The position numbers were made by a program, and so were the translations under genes. Below, in pieces: positions 42,867 to 51,210 of a stretch of DNA of 64,000 nt. The DNA comes from an uncultured Lysobacteraceae bacterium. Lineage in GTDB: Bacteria > Pseudomonadota > Gammaproteobacteria > Xanthomonadales > Xanthomonadaceae. Under the pieces are notes generated by a model. It was not told the DNA's origin and did not search any database. It was given only the letters and a program-made list of their open reading frames with translations. Positions within the stretch are counted from its first letter, which is position 1, and every line of letters begins with the position of its first letter. The DNA lies in assembly GCA_946480825.1 (NCBI GenBank), contig CAMLLG010000013.1, positions 7,330 through 71,329 on the forward strand. The letters are read 5' to 3'.

Positions 42867-44096
42867 ATGTCCGCAACGATCCACAGTTACGCCTATCTGT
42901 TCGCGCCGCAGGCCGGCACGACCGTCGTCGTCACCCTGATGTCCGGCGCATTCACCGCCGCCGTGCCGTCCGAACCGCCGAATCCGTTGCCCAGCGTCAC
43001 CGTGACGCCCGGCACGACGGTCACGATCTACAACACCAGCGCATACGCCGAAGGCTATGTCACCGTCAGCGGCGGTTCCGGCAGCAGCGCCTTCAGCGCC
43101 GAATGTCATCTCAATTTCCTGCTCGGCGATGCCGACAAACCGTGGGCGCTGGACACCAGCGGCGCCTATCCCAACGACAACGCCACCATCATCGGCGCGT
43201 TTTCGAGCGGCACGCCGGCCAACATCCCGGTGGTGCAGCCGTCGGGCGCATCGCCGTCCGGCGTCGACAGCCTGTATCAGGTGCTCGATCCGTCCATGGT
43301 GTTTCTGGTCGACAAGCACGCCAACGGCAATCTTCTGTTCCGCGGCAACGTGCCGTTCACCGCGCCGACGACCGCGAACGGCCTGCAGAGCGTCGACTTC
43401 GACGGCTTGCACGCCGCGATGAAAGCCAAATACGAAAGCCAGACCGGGCTGACCGATTTTCCGGCGAAAGGCGCTTACATCCTCTGCGACATCTGCCTGC
43501 AGAGCACGCAGTCCGAAGGCGGCTCGATCCTGTGGGAACTGGAATCGTTCGGCGGCGACGCGCTGACCCAACTGGCGGATCGCGCCTGGTATCCCGCGAC
43601 GCCGGCCGCACCGCTCAACGCGCAGATGTGCAACTGGGAAATCGAACCGCACGCGACCCCGGGCAACGATGTCTTCGACTGGCATTCCGCGCAGAAACTC
43701 TCGGCGATGCTCTCGGCCGAGCAAAGCGTGCCGTACGTTTATTACATCCACTGCGCCAGCGGCCACGACCGCACCGGCATCGTCGCTTCGTCGTATCTGA
43801 TCGTGAACCGCACCCTCGATCTGAAGAAGGCGCTGATCCAGGGCACCACCATCGCCAAGCTGCCGTCGGACATGGGCGGCCCGCAGCTGATCGTCGACTG
43901 CCAGGACATCGACGGCAGCAACAAGAACGGCATCGACCCCGACCGCTCGCGCGTGTTGATGATCGCCGGCATCTACGACACCACGGTGCTCAACATCTAC
44001 AACAGCCAGAATCCGTCCTCGCCGGTCGCCGCCGTTCCCGCCGAGGCCGTGAGCAGCGATCCGGCCTACGTCTACAGCGAGTATCCCTGGTCCTGA
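42867..44096 (+). CDS. Protein with tyrosine/dual-specificity phosphatase signature
   Basis: A 409-residue protein starting MSATIHSYAYLFAPQAGTTV after an aaggag site. The first 90 residues look like a beta-sandwich (VTVTPGTTVTIYNTSAYAEG). The C-terminal part has the phosphatase loop HCASGHDRTGIVASSYLIVN with Cys296 and Arg302, equal to the HCxxGxxRT pattern of DSP/PTP-like and PTP-like phytase enzymes. A plausible general-acid Asp lies upstream around GNDVFDWHSAQ. No signal peptide is visible. The substrate could be a phosphoprotein, a phosphoinositide-like compound or phytate. It stands alone between the terminator and a convergent gene. Confidence 0.7.
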   Translation: MSATIHSYAYLFAPQAGTTVVVTLMSGAFTAAVPSEPPNPLPSVTVTPGTTVTIYNTSAYAEGYVTVSGGSGSSAFSAECHLNFLLGDADKPWALDTSGAYPNDNATIIGAFSSGTPANIPVVQPSGASPSGVDSLYQVLDPSMVFLVDKHANGNLLFRGNVPFTAPTTANGLQSVDFDGLHAAMKAKYESQTGLTDFPAKGAYILCDICLQSTQSEGGSILWELESFGGDALTQLADRAWYPATPAAPLNAQMCNWEIEPHATPGNDVFDWHSAQKLSAMLSAEQSVPYVYYIHCASGHDRTGIVASSYLIVNRTLDLKKALIQGTTIAKLPSDMGGPQLIVDCQDIDGSNKNGIDPDRSRVLMIAGIYDTTVLNIYNSQNPSSPVAAVPAEAVSSDPAYVYSEYPWS

Positions 44097-44105
44097 TTCG
44101 AACGT

Positions 44106-44229
44106 TCCATTGTCATCCCGAACGCGCGCAGCGCGGAGGGACCTGCTGTTGTGCGCGGCTCCGACACAGATCATCGATATCGGATCGGCGTGCCCCCACC
44201 CCAACCCTCCCCCGCGTGCGGGGGAGGGA
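44106..44229. repeat. Intergenic repeats between convergent genes
   Basis: The left part (cattgtcatcccgaacgcgc and onward to gagggacctgc) is a copy of a scattered repeat that recurs inverted at about 45860-45892. The right part is the perfect palindrome ccctcccccgcg/tgcgggggaggg at 44206-44229. The latter is of the same style as the palindrome at 53326-53347. Confidence 0.6.
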
Positions 44230-44237
44230 GATGCCAC

Positions 44238-44771
44238 TCAAAACCCGCCGCCCGCCTCCAGCCACGCCTGTTCCTCCGGCGTGCTGGTGCGGGCGAGGGC
44301 GCGATTGCGATGCGGGAATCGACCGAAGCGGCGGATCACGTCGCGGTGCGCTTCCGCGTACTTCAGGTAATTCGCGTCGCCGAGCGCTTCGCACAGCGCG
44401 ACGGTACGGTCCTGGTCGGCGATGGCTTCGGAATGCTCGAACGGCAGATAGAAGAAGATCCGCAGCGCGGGGTCGACGCGCAGATCGTGGCCCGCCGCGA
44501 TCGCGCGCTCGGCGTATTCGCGCGCCAGCGGGTCGGTCGCGAACGCATGCGCGCTGTCGCGGAACACGTTGCGCGGCACCTGATCCAGCAGCAGGATCAG
44601 TGCGAGCGCGTCGTCGGCATCGTCGAGCATTGTTTCGTGCTCGCGACGCGCGGCGGCGAAGTGCGCGTCGAGGAAGCGTTCGCGCAGGGCTGCGTCGAAG
44701 GCATCGTCTTTCGCGAACCACTTCGCCGGGCCGGCGTCGCGCCAGAAGGCGACGATCTGGCGCGCGGTCAC
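44238..44771 (-). CDS. DUF924 family protein
   Basis: A 177-residue soluble helical protein of the DUF924 (TPR-like) family: IVAFWRDAGPAKWFAKDDAF, LALILLLDQVPRNVFRDSAH (the most conserved block) and FFYLPFEHSEAIADQDRTVA. The closing part RFGRFPHRNRALARTSTPEE is also typical. Function is unknown. The GTG at 44771 overlaps the stop of the upstream GFA gene (GTGA), which fixes the start and suggests co-translation. Confidence 0.88.
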   Translation of the reverse strand: MTARQIVAFWRDAGPAKWFAKDDAFDAALRERFLDAHFAAARREHETMLDDADDALALILLLDQVPRNVFRDSAHAFATDPLAREYAERAIAAGHDLRVDPALRIFFYLPFEHSEAIADQDRTVALCEALGDANYLKYAEAHRDVIRRFGRFPHRNRALARTSTPEEQAWLEAGGGF

Positions 44772-45175
44772 AGGAACCGCTTCTCGGTGTCGGACGGTTC
44801 GTGCCACCAGTCGTTGTCGCGTCCGTTGGAATAACGCACCGGCACGTTCGCCAGGACCTCGTCGGCGATGTCCAGACAGGCGAGCTGGACCGAATAGAAC
44901 GCGCCGCCGGCTTCGGGAATGTCGCCGTGACCGTAGGGCCGCACGCCGCAGGTCCTGCAGAACGGCCAGTGGACCATGCCGTTGCGGAAGTAGTCGGTGG
45001 TCGCCGACGGCTCGCTCAGCAGGCGGAACGCATCGGGCTTGGCGCTGGCGCTCCAGTTGCGGGTCTTGCGGCAGATCGAGCAGTTGCATTTGCCGCTGCC
45101 CGCTTCGAGGTCCAGGTCGACCTCGAAACGCACTTCGCCGCAGTGGCACGAGCCGGTATAGGTCTGGATCGCCAT
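44768..45175 (-). CDS. GFA/CENP-V zinc-binding domain protein
   Basis: A 135-residue protein of the glutathione-dependent formaldehyde-activating (GFA) fold. Zinc-binding cysteines are visible in TGSCHCGEVRFEVDL, KCNCSICRKT and PFCRTCGVRPYGHG. These proteins act on glutathione S-adducts, but most members have no proven substrate. It is the first gene of a two-gene unit with the DUF924 gene and is unrelated in position to frmRAB. Confidence 0.88.
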   Translation of the reverse strand: MAIQTYTGSCHCGEVRFEVDLDLEAGSGKCNCSICRKTRNWSASAKPDAFRLLSEPSATTDYFRNGMVHWPFCRTCGVRPYGHGDIPEAGGAFYSVQLACLDIADEVLANVPVRYSNGRDNDWWHEPSDTEKRFL

Positions 45176-45235
45176 CGGAAACGCTCCGCATGCAGGGGAG
45201 TCCCGATTCTGGCATGGTCGCCCACAGCTGGATGA

Positions 45236-45286
45236 CTACCCGTCGAACCGCAGATGCGGCACCGACCTCCCGTGTCGGCGGATCAC
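45236..45286 (-). pseudogene. Remnant of a second AMP nucleosidase 3' end
   Basis: The minus strand reads VIRRHGRSVPHLRFDG followed by a stop. It closely matches the last residues of the intact amn at 45981-46757 (LIRRHGKSVRHLRFDE). Nothing upstream of the fragment continues the homology. It probably remains from duplication or rearrangement around the repeat element that lies between the two copies. Confidence 0.7.
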
Positions 45287-45387
45287 TCGTAGGGCGGGCC
45301 CTGGCCCGGCATTGCGATGCTTACGATGGCTTCGCATCGTGATCGAAGCGATTTCGATCGTTGTTCCAGCACCTGCATGATCGAGAT

Positions 45388-45964
45388 GGCGGGCCAGGGC
45401 CTGAGGTATCCCCACGAATTTTTCATGAAACGCAGTTATTTCTCAGTTCCGACGGCATTCGTGAGCCGGTTCTGGTCTTGATCTGCCGGGGCCCCTGGTC
45501 GCGACGGGTTTCGCGGATCAGGCCCAACGGGCGCGCGGCAGGACGCCGCGCGTTTTTCGACAGGACATGGGTGAGCGGCTGCGTTTGCGCGCCACTGGCG
45601 CGCGCAGCGGCGAACGCCCGCGCGGATCGCGCGGGCCGGTCTTCGGCCGCATGGCCGAAGTCCTGTCGAAAAACCCCGCGAAACCCGTGCACCCGGCGCA
45701 ACGCGCCGGGCGCGACCGACGGGGTGTGCTTTCTTTTGGTTATCTTTTCTTTGCACAAGCAAAGAAAAGTGACTCGCTCGCGGCAGCGAGCGAAACCAGG
45801 GCCGTGCGGCAGGTCGTTCCGTTCGCCTTCGCAGCAAGTTGGATTCGAATCGATCACAAACAGGTCCCTCGCCTGCGGCTCGGGATGACAGTCGTTTCAA
45901 GAATGCCGGCAACCCGATGATCTGCCGAGCGAAAAAGTGGGGATACCTCAGGCCAGGGCCCGCC
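45388..45964. mobile_element. 577-bp repeat-bounded element of unknown type
   Basis: Nearly 28-nt inverted arms (45388-45414 and 45937-45964, containing gtggggatacctcaggcc) bound the segment. Inside is a second inverted pair, gtttttcgacaggac at 45553-45567 and its complement at 45660-45674. There is also the hairpin ttttctttg/caaagaaaa with an AT-rich block near 45725-45770, and an inverted copy of the tcatcccga repeat. Translations look like random GC-rich sequence and the stretch resembles repeat clusters of Xanthomonadaceae. No transposase is seen. Confidence 0.55.
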
Positions 45965-45980
45965 CTATGTCGATTTTCGA

Positions 45981-46757
45981 TTATTCATCGAACCGCAGAT
46001 GCCGCACCGACTTCCCGTGCCGGCGGATCAGCTTCAGCGCTTCGATGCCGATGGTGATGTGGCGTTCGACGAATTCGGCGCTGACCTTGGCGTCGCTGGC
46101 TTCGGTCTTCACGCCTTCGGGGATCATCGGCTGGTCGCTGACCAGCAGCAGCGCGCCGCAGGGGATGCGGTTGGCGAAGCCGGCGGCGAAGACGGTGGCG
46201 GTTTCCATGTCGATGGCCATGCAGCGCATGGTGCGCAGGCGTTCCTTGAATTCGTCGTCGTGTTCCCAGACCCGGCGGTTGGTGGTGTAGACGGTGCCGG
46301 TCCAGTAGTCGTGGTCGAGGTCGCGGATCATGGTCGAAACCGCGCGCTGCAGGGCGAAGGCGGGCAGCGCGGGCACTTCCGGCGGCAGGTAGTCGTTGCT
46401 GGTGCCTTCGCCGCGGATGGCGGCGATCGGCAGGATCAGGTCGCCGAGCTGGTTCTTGCGCTTCAGGCCGCCGCACTTGCCGAGGAACAGCACGGCCTGG
46501 GGCATGATCGCGGACAGCAGGTCCATGAGCGTGGCGGCGTTGGGGCTGCCCATGCCGAAGTTGATCAGGGTGATTCCGTCGATGGTGGCGCTGGGCATCG
46601 GACGGTCGCGGCCGACGACTTCGGCGCCGGTCATGCGCGCGAACAGATCGAGGTAGCCGCCGAAGTTGGTCAACAGGATGTGTTGGCCGAAGCCGTCGAG
46701 CGGCACGCCGGTGTAGCGGGGCAGCCAGTTCTCGACGATGTCTTGTTTTTCTTTCAT
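45981..46757 (-). CDS. amn: AMP nucleosidase (short form)
   Basis: The enzyme hydrolyses AMP to adenine and ribose-5-phosphate. The 258-residue product corresponds to the catalytic C-terminal half of the 484-residue E. coli Amn and is the usual short form in Xanthomonadaceae. It begins MKEKQDIVENWLPRYTGVPL. It has the nucleoside-phosphorylase-fold motifs TLINFGMGSPNAATLMDLLS, LFLGKCGGLK and MAIDMETATVFAAGFANRIP. The 124 bases upstream are shared with the divergent amidohydrolase gene. Confidence 0.92.
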   Translation of the reverse strand: MKEKQDIVENWLPRYTGVPLDGFGQHILLTNFGGYLDLFARMTGAEVVGRDRPMPSATIDGITLINFGMGSPNAATLMDLLSAIMPQAVLFLGKCGGLKRKNQLGDLILPIAAIRGEGTSNDYLPPEVPALPAFALQRAVSTMIRDLDHDYWTGTVYTTNRRVWEHDDEFKERLRTMRCMAIDMETATVFAAGFANRIPCGALLLVSDQPMIPEGVKTEASDAKVSAEFVERHITIGIEALKLIRRHGKSVRHLRFDE

Positions 46758-46882
46758 GTGCGTCTCCGGGTGGTCCGTCTCATTTTGTCATGCGCTATGA
46801 CGAAGGTCATGGTTGGCACCGCGACCGGGCCGGACTAGGGTGGCGGTTCTCCGAGGCACCACCTCCGCAGGGGCACCCCGTC

Positions 46883-48331
46883 ATGCATCGAACTTTCCTC
46901 GCCGCGCTGGCCGCGACCGTGCTGCCTGCGCTGGCCTTCGCGCCGGCGCACGCCGCCGACAAGCCCGCCGCCGCCGCGAAGCCGGCCGTCTCGCGCTTCG
47001 CACAGGACCCTTACCCGAGTACCTACCGTCCGATCGCCGCGCCGCCGGTGTTGATCCAGGGCGCCACCGTGCTCACCGGTACGGGCACCCGCCTCGACGG
47101 CGCCGACGTGCTGATGCGCGACGGCAAGATCGTCGCGGTCGGCGCGAATCTCGACGCGCCGGCCGATGCCCTGCGCGTGGACGGTCGCGGCAAGTGGGTG
47201 ACGCCGGGCCTGATCGACGTGCATTCGCACCTCGGCGTGTATCCCAGCCCGGGCATGAGCGCGCATTCGGACGGCAACGAGGCGACCTCGCCGACCACGC
47301 CCAATGTCTGGGCCGAACATTCGCTGTGGCCGCAGGACCCGGGCTTCGCCGCCGCGCTGGCCGGCGGCGTGACCTCGATGCAGATCCTGCCGGGCTCGGC
47401 GAATCTGGTCGGCGGCCGCGGCGTGACCGTGAAGAACGTCGCGGCCACGACCTACCAGGGGATGAAGTTCCCGGGCGCGCCGTGGGGCCTGAAGATGGCC
47501 TGCGGCGAGAATCCGAAACGCACCTACGGCCAGCGCGGCGGCCCGTCCACGCGGATGGGCAACGTCGCCGGGTATCGCGCGGCGTTCACCGACGCCAGCG
47601 AATATCTGAAGAAGAACCGGCCCAAGACCGCGGCGCCGCGGCGCTGGTGGCAGAGCGCGCCGTCGCGGGACAGCGACAACGACAGCGGCGGCAAGCGCGA
47701 TCTGAAGATGGACACGCTGGCCGGCGCGATCAACGGCGACATCCTCGTCCACATCCACTGCTATCGCGCCGACGAGATGGCGATCATGTTGGACCTGGCG
47801 AAGGAGTTCAAATTCAAGGTCGCCGCGTTCCACCACGGCACCGAGGCCTACAAGCTCGCCGACCGGCTGGGCGAGGAAGGCGTCTGCGGCGCGCTGTGGG
47901 CGGACTGGTGGGGCTTCAAGATGGAATCGTTCGACGGCATCCAGGAAAACATCCTGCTGGTGGACCGCGCGAAGAACGGTTGCGCGATCGTGCATTCGGA
48001 TTCGTCCGAAGGCATCCAGCGCCTCAATCAGGAAGCGGCGAAGGTGATGGCGCAGGGCACGCGCATCGGCATCGAAGTGCCGCCGGAGCGCGCGGTGCGC
48101 TGGATCACCGCCAATCCCGCGAAATCGATGGGCATCCTCGACAAGACCGGCACCCTGGAGCCGGGCAAGATGGCCGATGTCGTGCTGTGGAGCGGCAATC
48201 CCTTCAGCGTCTACGCCAAGGCCGAGCAGGTCTACATCGACGGCGCGCGCATGTATGACCGCAGCGACCGATCGCGGCAGCCGGTCTCCGATTTCATGCT
48301 CGGGCAGAGTGTCGAAGGAGGTGTGCGATGA
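46883..48331 (+). CDS. Exported amidohydrolase with intact metal site
   Basis: A 482-residue periplasmic amidohydrolase, imidazolonepropionase/dihydroorotase-like. The signal peptide is TFLAALAATVLPALAFAPAHA. The metal-binding HxH is present in GLIDVHSHLGVYPSPG, and further candidate ligands lie in VHIHCYRADE, AAFHHGTEAY and the terminal Asp in IVHSDSSEG. The C-terminal cap reads PEKMADVVLW-like (LEPGKMADVVLWSGNPF). Its stop overlaps the next amidohydrolase gene by ATGA, so the two products are likely partners. Confidence 0.88.
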   Translation: MHRTFLAALAATVLPALAFAPAHAADKPAAAAKPAVSRFAQDPYPSTYRPIAAPPVLIQGATVLTGTGTRLDGADVLMRDGKIVAVGANLDAPADALRVDGRGKWVTPGLIDVHSHLGVYPSPGMSAHSDGNEATSPTTPNVWAEHSLWPQDPGFAAALAGGVTSMQILPGSANLVGGRGVTVKNVAATTYQGMKFPGAPWGLKMACGENPKRTYGQRGGPSTRMGNVAGYRAAFTDASEYLKKNRPKTAAPRRWWQSAPSRDSDNDSGGKRDLKMDTLAGAINGDILVHIHCYRADEMAIMLDLAKEFKFKVAAFHHGTEAYKLADRLGEEGVCGALWADWWGFKMESFDGIQENILLVDRAKNGCAIVHSDSSEGIQRLNQEAAKVMAQGTRIGIEVPPERAVRWITANPAKSMGILDKTGTLEPGKMADVVLWSGNPFSVYAKAEQVYIDGARMYDRSDRSRQPVSDFMLGQSVEGGVR

Positions 48332-49635
48332 GCCGCCTTCCGATGCATCGTCTTTCGAACATCGCGTGCGCGCTCGCGCTGGCCGCGGGGCTGTCGCTCG
48401 GCGGCGTCGCTTCCGCGCAGAACCTGCTCATCCGCAACGCCACCGTGCACACCGCGGGTGCGCAGGGCACGCTGCGCGAGACCGACGTGCTGGTGCGCGA
48501 CGGCAACATCGCCGCGATCGGCAAAAACCTCCAGGCGGCCGGCGTCGAGACCATCGACGCGCAGGGCCGGCCGCTCACGCCGACGCTGTTCGGCGGCATC
48601 AACTCGCTCGGCCTGCAGGAAATCTCGCTCGGCGACGACACCCGCGACCAGGCGCTGGCGCTGGGTGAGCCGAGGGAAATGGTGGTGCGGCCGGAGTTCG
48701 ACGTGACTCTGGCCTACAACCCGGCCTCGATCCTGGTGCCGGTGGCGCGGGTCGAAGGCATCGGTTTCAGCATGCTCGGCGCCGACAGCGTGCGCGGCGG
48801 TTCGATCATCGGCGGCCAGGGCGGCATCGTCCGCCTCGACGGCAGTCCGGACCCGATCGGCCCGCGCGCGCTGTTCATCCAGCTGGGCAGCGACGGCGCC
48901 GGCCTCACCGGCAATTCGCGCGCGGCGCAGTGGATGATCCTCGATCAGCTCGTCGACGAAGCGCGCGGCCGCATTCCGCTCGATTCGAACATCGCGCTGC
49001 TCACGCCGGCCGGGCGGCAGAGCTTCGCCCGCTATCTCGACGGCGGCGGCCGCGTGGTGGTGGCGGTGCATCGCGCCGCCGACATCCGCCAATTGTTGCG
49101 CTGGTCGCAGCGCCACGGCCTGCGCATCGCGATCCTCGGCGGCAGCGAAGCCTGGATGATGGCGCCGCAGCTGGCCGCGGCGAAGGTGCCGGTGTTCGTC
49201 GATGCGCTGGCGAACCTGCCCGCCGACTTCGACCGCATCGGCAGCACGCTCGAAAACGCCGCACGGCTGCGCGCCGCCGGCGTGCCGGTGAGCTTCAGCC
49301 AGTTCGACGACGCCTCGCACTACGCGCGCAAGCTGCGCCAGGCCGCGGGCAATGCGGTCGCGAACGGCCTGCCGTGGGAAGACGGGCTGGCCGGCCTGAC
49401 CCGGGTGCCGGCCGAAACCTTCGGCGTGGCCGACCGCCTCGGCACGATCGCGGTCGGCAAGCGCGCCGACCTCGTGCTGTGGACCGGCGATCCGCTGGAC
49501 GTGAGTACGGTCGCCGCGCAGGTGTGGTTCGACGGCCGTGCGATCCCGATGCGCAGCCGCCAGACCGAACTGCGCGACCGTTACCTGCGCGCACCCGGCG
49601 ATCTGCCGCGGGCGTATCCTGTCGGCAACGACTGA
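48328..49635 (+). CDS. Amidohydrolase-fold partner lacking the HxH motif
   Basis: A 435-residue exported protein with a signal peptide (IACALALAAGLSLGGVASA). The fold is amidohydrolase-like at both ends (NLLIRNATVHTAGAQGTLRE and LGTIAVGKRADLVLWTGDPL). Where the metal-binding HxH should be it reads PTLFGGINSLGLQEISLGDD, and other canonical His ligands are also missing. It is therefore probably a non-catalytic or altered subunit of a heteromer with the preceding gene, whose stop overlaps its ATG. Confidence 0.85.
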   Translation: MSRLPMHRLSNIACALALAAGLSLGGVASAQNLLIRNATVHTAGAQGTLRETDVLVRDGNIAAIGKNLQAAGVETIDAQGRPLTPTLFGGINSLGLQEISLGDDTRDQALALGEPREMVVRPEFDVTLAYNPASILVPVARVEGIGFSMLGADSVRGGSIIGGQGGIVRLDGSPDPIGPRALFIQLGSDGAGLTGNSRAAQWMILDQLVDEARGRIPLDSNIALLTPAGRQSFARYLDGGGRVVVAVHRAADIRQLLRWSQRHGLRIAILGGSEAWMMAPQLAAAKVPVFVDALANLPADFDRIGSTLENAARLRAAGVPVSFSQFDDASHYARKLRQAAGNAVANGLPWEDGLAGLTRVPAETFGVADRLGTIAVGKRADLVLWTGDPLDVSTVAAQVWFDGRAIPMRSRQTELRDRYLRAPGDLPRAYPVGND

Positions 49636-49650
49636 GCCGGAGCGTTCGCG

Positions 49651-50361
49651 ATGTGGCTGTTGCTGAGTTTCGCCCTGGGCGGCGCGCACGCGCTGCAGCC
49701 GCCCGGGCAGTTCCACGGCGGCGAGCCCATCGCCCGTCACGGCGAGCGCTGGTTCGCGCTCACGGTCGACGCCGACGGCGCGCGCATGACCCGGACCCGG
49801 CTGCAGGTGAAGACGGTGGTGGACGAGCTGTTGGACGTCGACGGCCAGGCCACCGGTCAGGCCGTGAGCAGCGCCGGCGCCGACGGCAATCTCGTGACCT
49901 ATCTGCGCGGTTCCGGTCTGCACGCAGGGCCGGTGACGCAGGCGGTGCCCGTGGACAGCCATGGCGACGACAGCGGACTGCCGGCGCAGACGCTGCGCCT
50001 CGGCGGACGCGACTACCGCATCGCCACCCGCTGCGAAGCCGATCGCGCGACCGCGAACATGTACCGGTGTTCGATCGATCTCATCGATGGCGAACGCCGG
50101 CAGACGCTGGTCGCGATGTCCGGCCAGCGCGATGCCACGCGCGTCGGCGGTGCGCCCGGCGATGGCGCGACGATGCTGGGCGACGATGCCTCGCCGCATC
50201 TGATCTTCGCCGGCGATCTCGATCGCGACGGCCGCCTCGATCTGATCTTCGACACCACCGACCACTACAACCTCAGCCGCCCCACGCTGTTCCTCTCGGG
50301 TGGCGCAGGCGAAGGCGAGCTGGTGCGCGCGGCCGCCGAATACAGCGCGGTCGGCTGCTGA
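49651..50361 (+). CDS. Exported FG-GAP/EF-hand-like protein of unknown function
   Basis: A 236-residue protein with a short signal peptide (MWLLLSFALGGAHA). The C-terminal part has a calcium-binding FG-GAP-like loop, LIFAGDLDRDGRLDLIFDTT. Two cysteine pairs are possible (ATRCEAD, MYRCSID, AVGC). It follows the amidohydrolase pair by 15 bases and may be translated from the same message. No family name can be given with confidence. Confidence 0.7.
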   Translation: MWLLLSFALGGAHALQPPGQFHGGEPIARHGERWFALTVDADGARMTRTRLQVKTVVDELLDVDGQATGQAVSSAGADGNLVTYLRGSGLHAGPVTQAVPVDSHGDDSGLPAQTLRLGGRDYRIATRCEADRATANMYRCSIDLIDGERRQTLVAMSGQRDATRVGGAPGDGATMLGDDASPHLIFAGDLDRDGRLDLIFDTTDHYNLSRPTLFLSGGAGEGELVRAAAEYSAVGC

Positions 50362-50397
50362 GCCGTCGCGCACCGTTCCGCCTCTCCGGACAACACC

Positions 50398-51027
50398 ATG
50401 GTCGACCACACGAATCGCTGGTATTTCGATTTCATCTCGCCGTTCGCCTATCTGCAGTGGCCGAAGGTGCGCGCGCTGATGGCGGAGCATCCGATCGTGC
50501 CGGTGCCGATCCTGTTCGCCGCGGTGCTGGATGCGCGCGGCCAGAAGGGCCCGGCCGAAATTCCGAGCAAACGCGAGTTCACCTATCGCCACGTGCTGTG
50601 GCAGGCGCGCGAGTCCGGCGCGCCGCTGCGCTTTCCGCCGAAGCATCCGTTCAATCCCTTGCCCGCGTTGCGACTGTGCATCGCAGCAGGCGCGTCGCCC
50701 GCATCGATCGACGCGATCTTCGATTGGATCTGGGCGCAGGGCAATGCCGCCGACACCGCCGAATCGCTGGAACCCGTGCGGGAAACGCTCGGTCTGCCGC
50801 CCGGCGTCGCGGACTCCGCCGAGGTCAAGGCGATGCTGCGCAGTTGCACCGAAATCGCGCTCACCGCGGGCGTGTTCGGCGTACCGACGCTCGCGCTCGG
50901 CAACGCGCTGTTCTGGGGCAACGACGCGCATGCGTTCGCGACGGCCGCCCTGCGCGATCCCGCGCTTCTGGAAGAGGCCGAGATGCAGCGGGTCGCGGCA
51001 TTGCCCGTCGGCGTGCAACGCGGCTGA
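50398..51027 (+). CDS. DsbA-family 2-hydroxychromene-2-carboxylate isomerase-like protein
   Basis: A 209-residue glutathione-dependent isomerase of the kappa-GST/DsbA fold. It shows WYFDFISPFAYLQWPKV (with the Ser in place of a DsbA Cys), then PSKREFTYRHVLWQARESGA and FGVPTLALGNALFWGNDAHA. The family isomerises hydroxychromene carboxylates in aromatic degradation, but many paralogues have unknown substrates. The gene follows the exported protein at 49651 with 36 bases between. Confidence 0.88.
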   Translation: MVDHTNRWYFDFISPFAYLQWPKVRALMAEHPIVPVPILFAAVLDARGQKGPAEIPSKREFTYRHVLWQARESGAPLRFPPKHPFNPLPALRLCIAAGASPASIDAIFDWIWAQGNAADTAESLEPVRETLGLPPGVADSAEVKAMLRSCTEIALTAGVFGVPTLALGNALFWGNDAHAFATAALRDPALLEEAEMQRVAALPVGVQRG

Positions 51028-51210
51028 TGTCGTCGATGTTGCGGCGTGCATCTGCGTCGCAACATGGGTCGCGGATGTTGCGTCGCAACACGCGCATCGC
51101 GCGACATTCGCCGAATGCGGCCTTAACCGCCAAGAGTCATGATCGCGAGGCCGGTCCACGCGCGATATATTCGACTGGCTTGCGAATCCATTCTCTGAGG
51201 GGGGAGTGCC

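Noticed and set aside
40398..44237. A 1279-codon minus-strand frame opposite the prolyl oligopeptidase and phosphatase-like genes
   Set aside because: Both genes on the plus strand have family motifs and good starts; the opposite frame has none.
45361..45888. A 175-codon frame inside the repeat-bounded element
   Set aside because: It reads through inverted repeats and a hairpin, with a composition unlike a protein. The segment looks like a non-coding repeat cluster.
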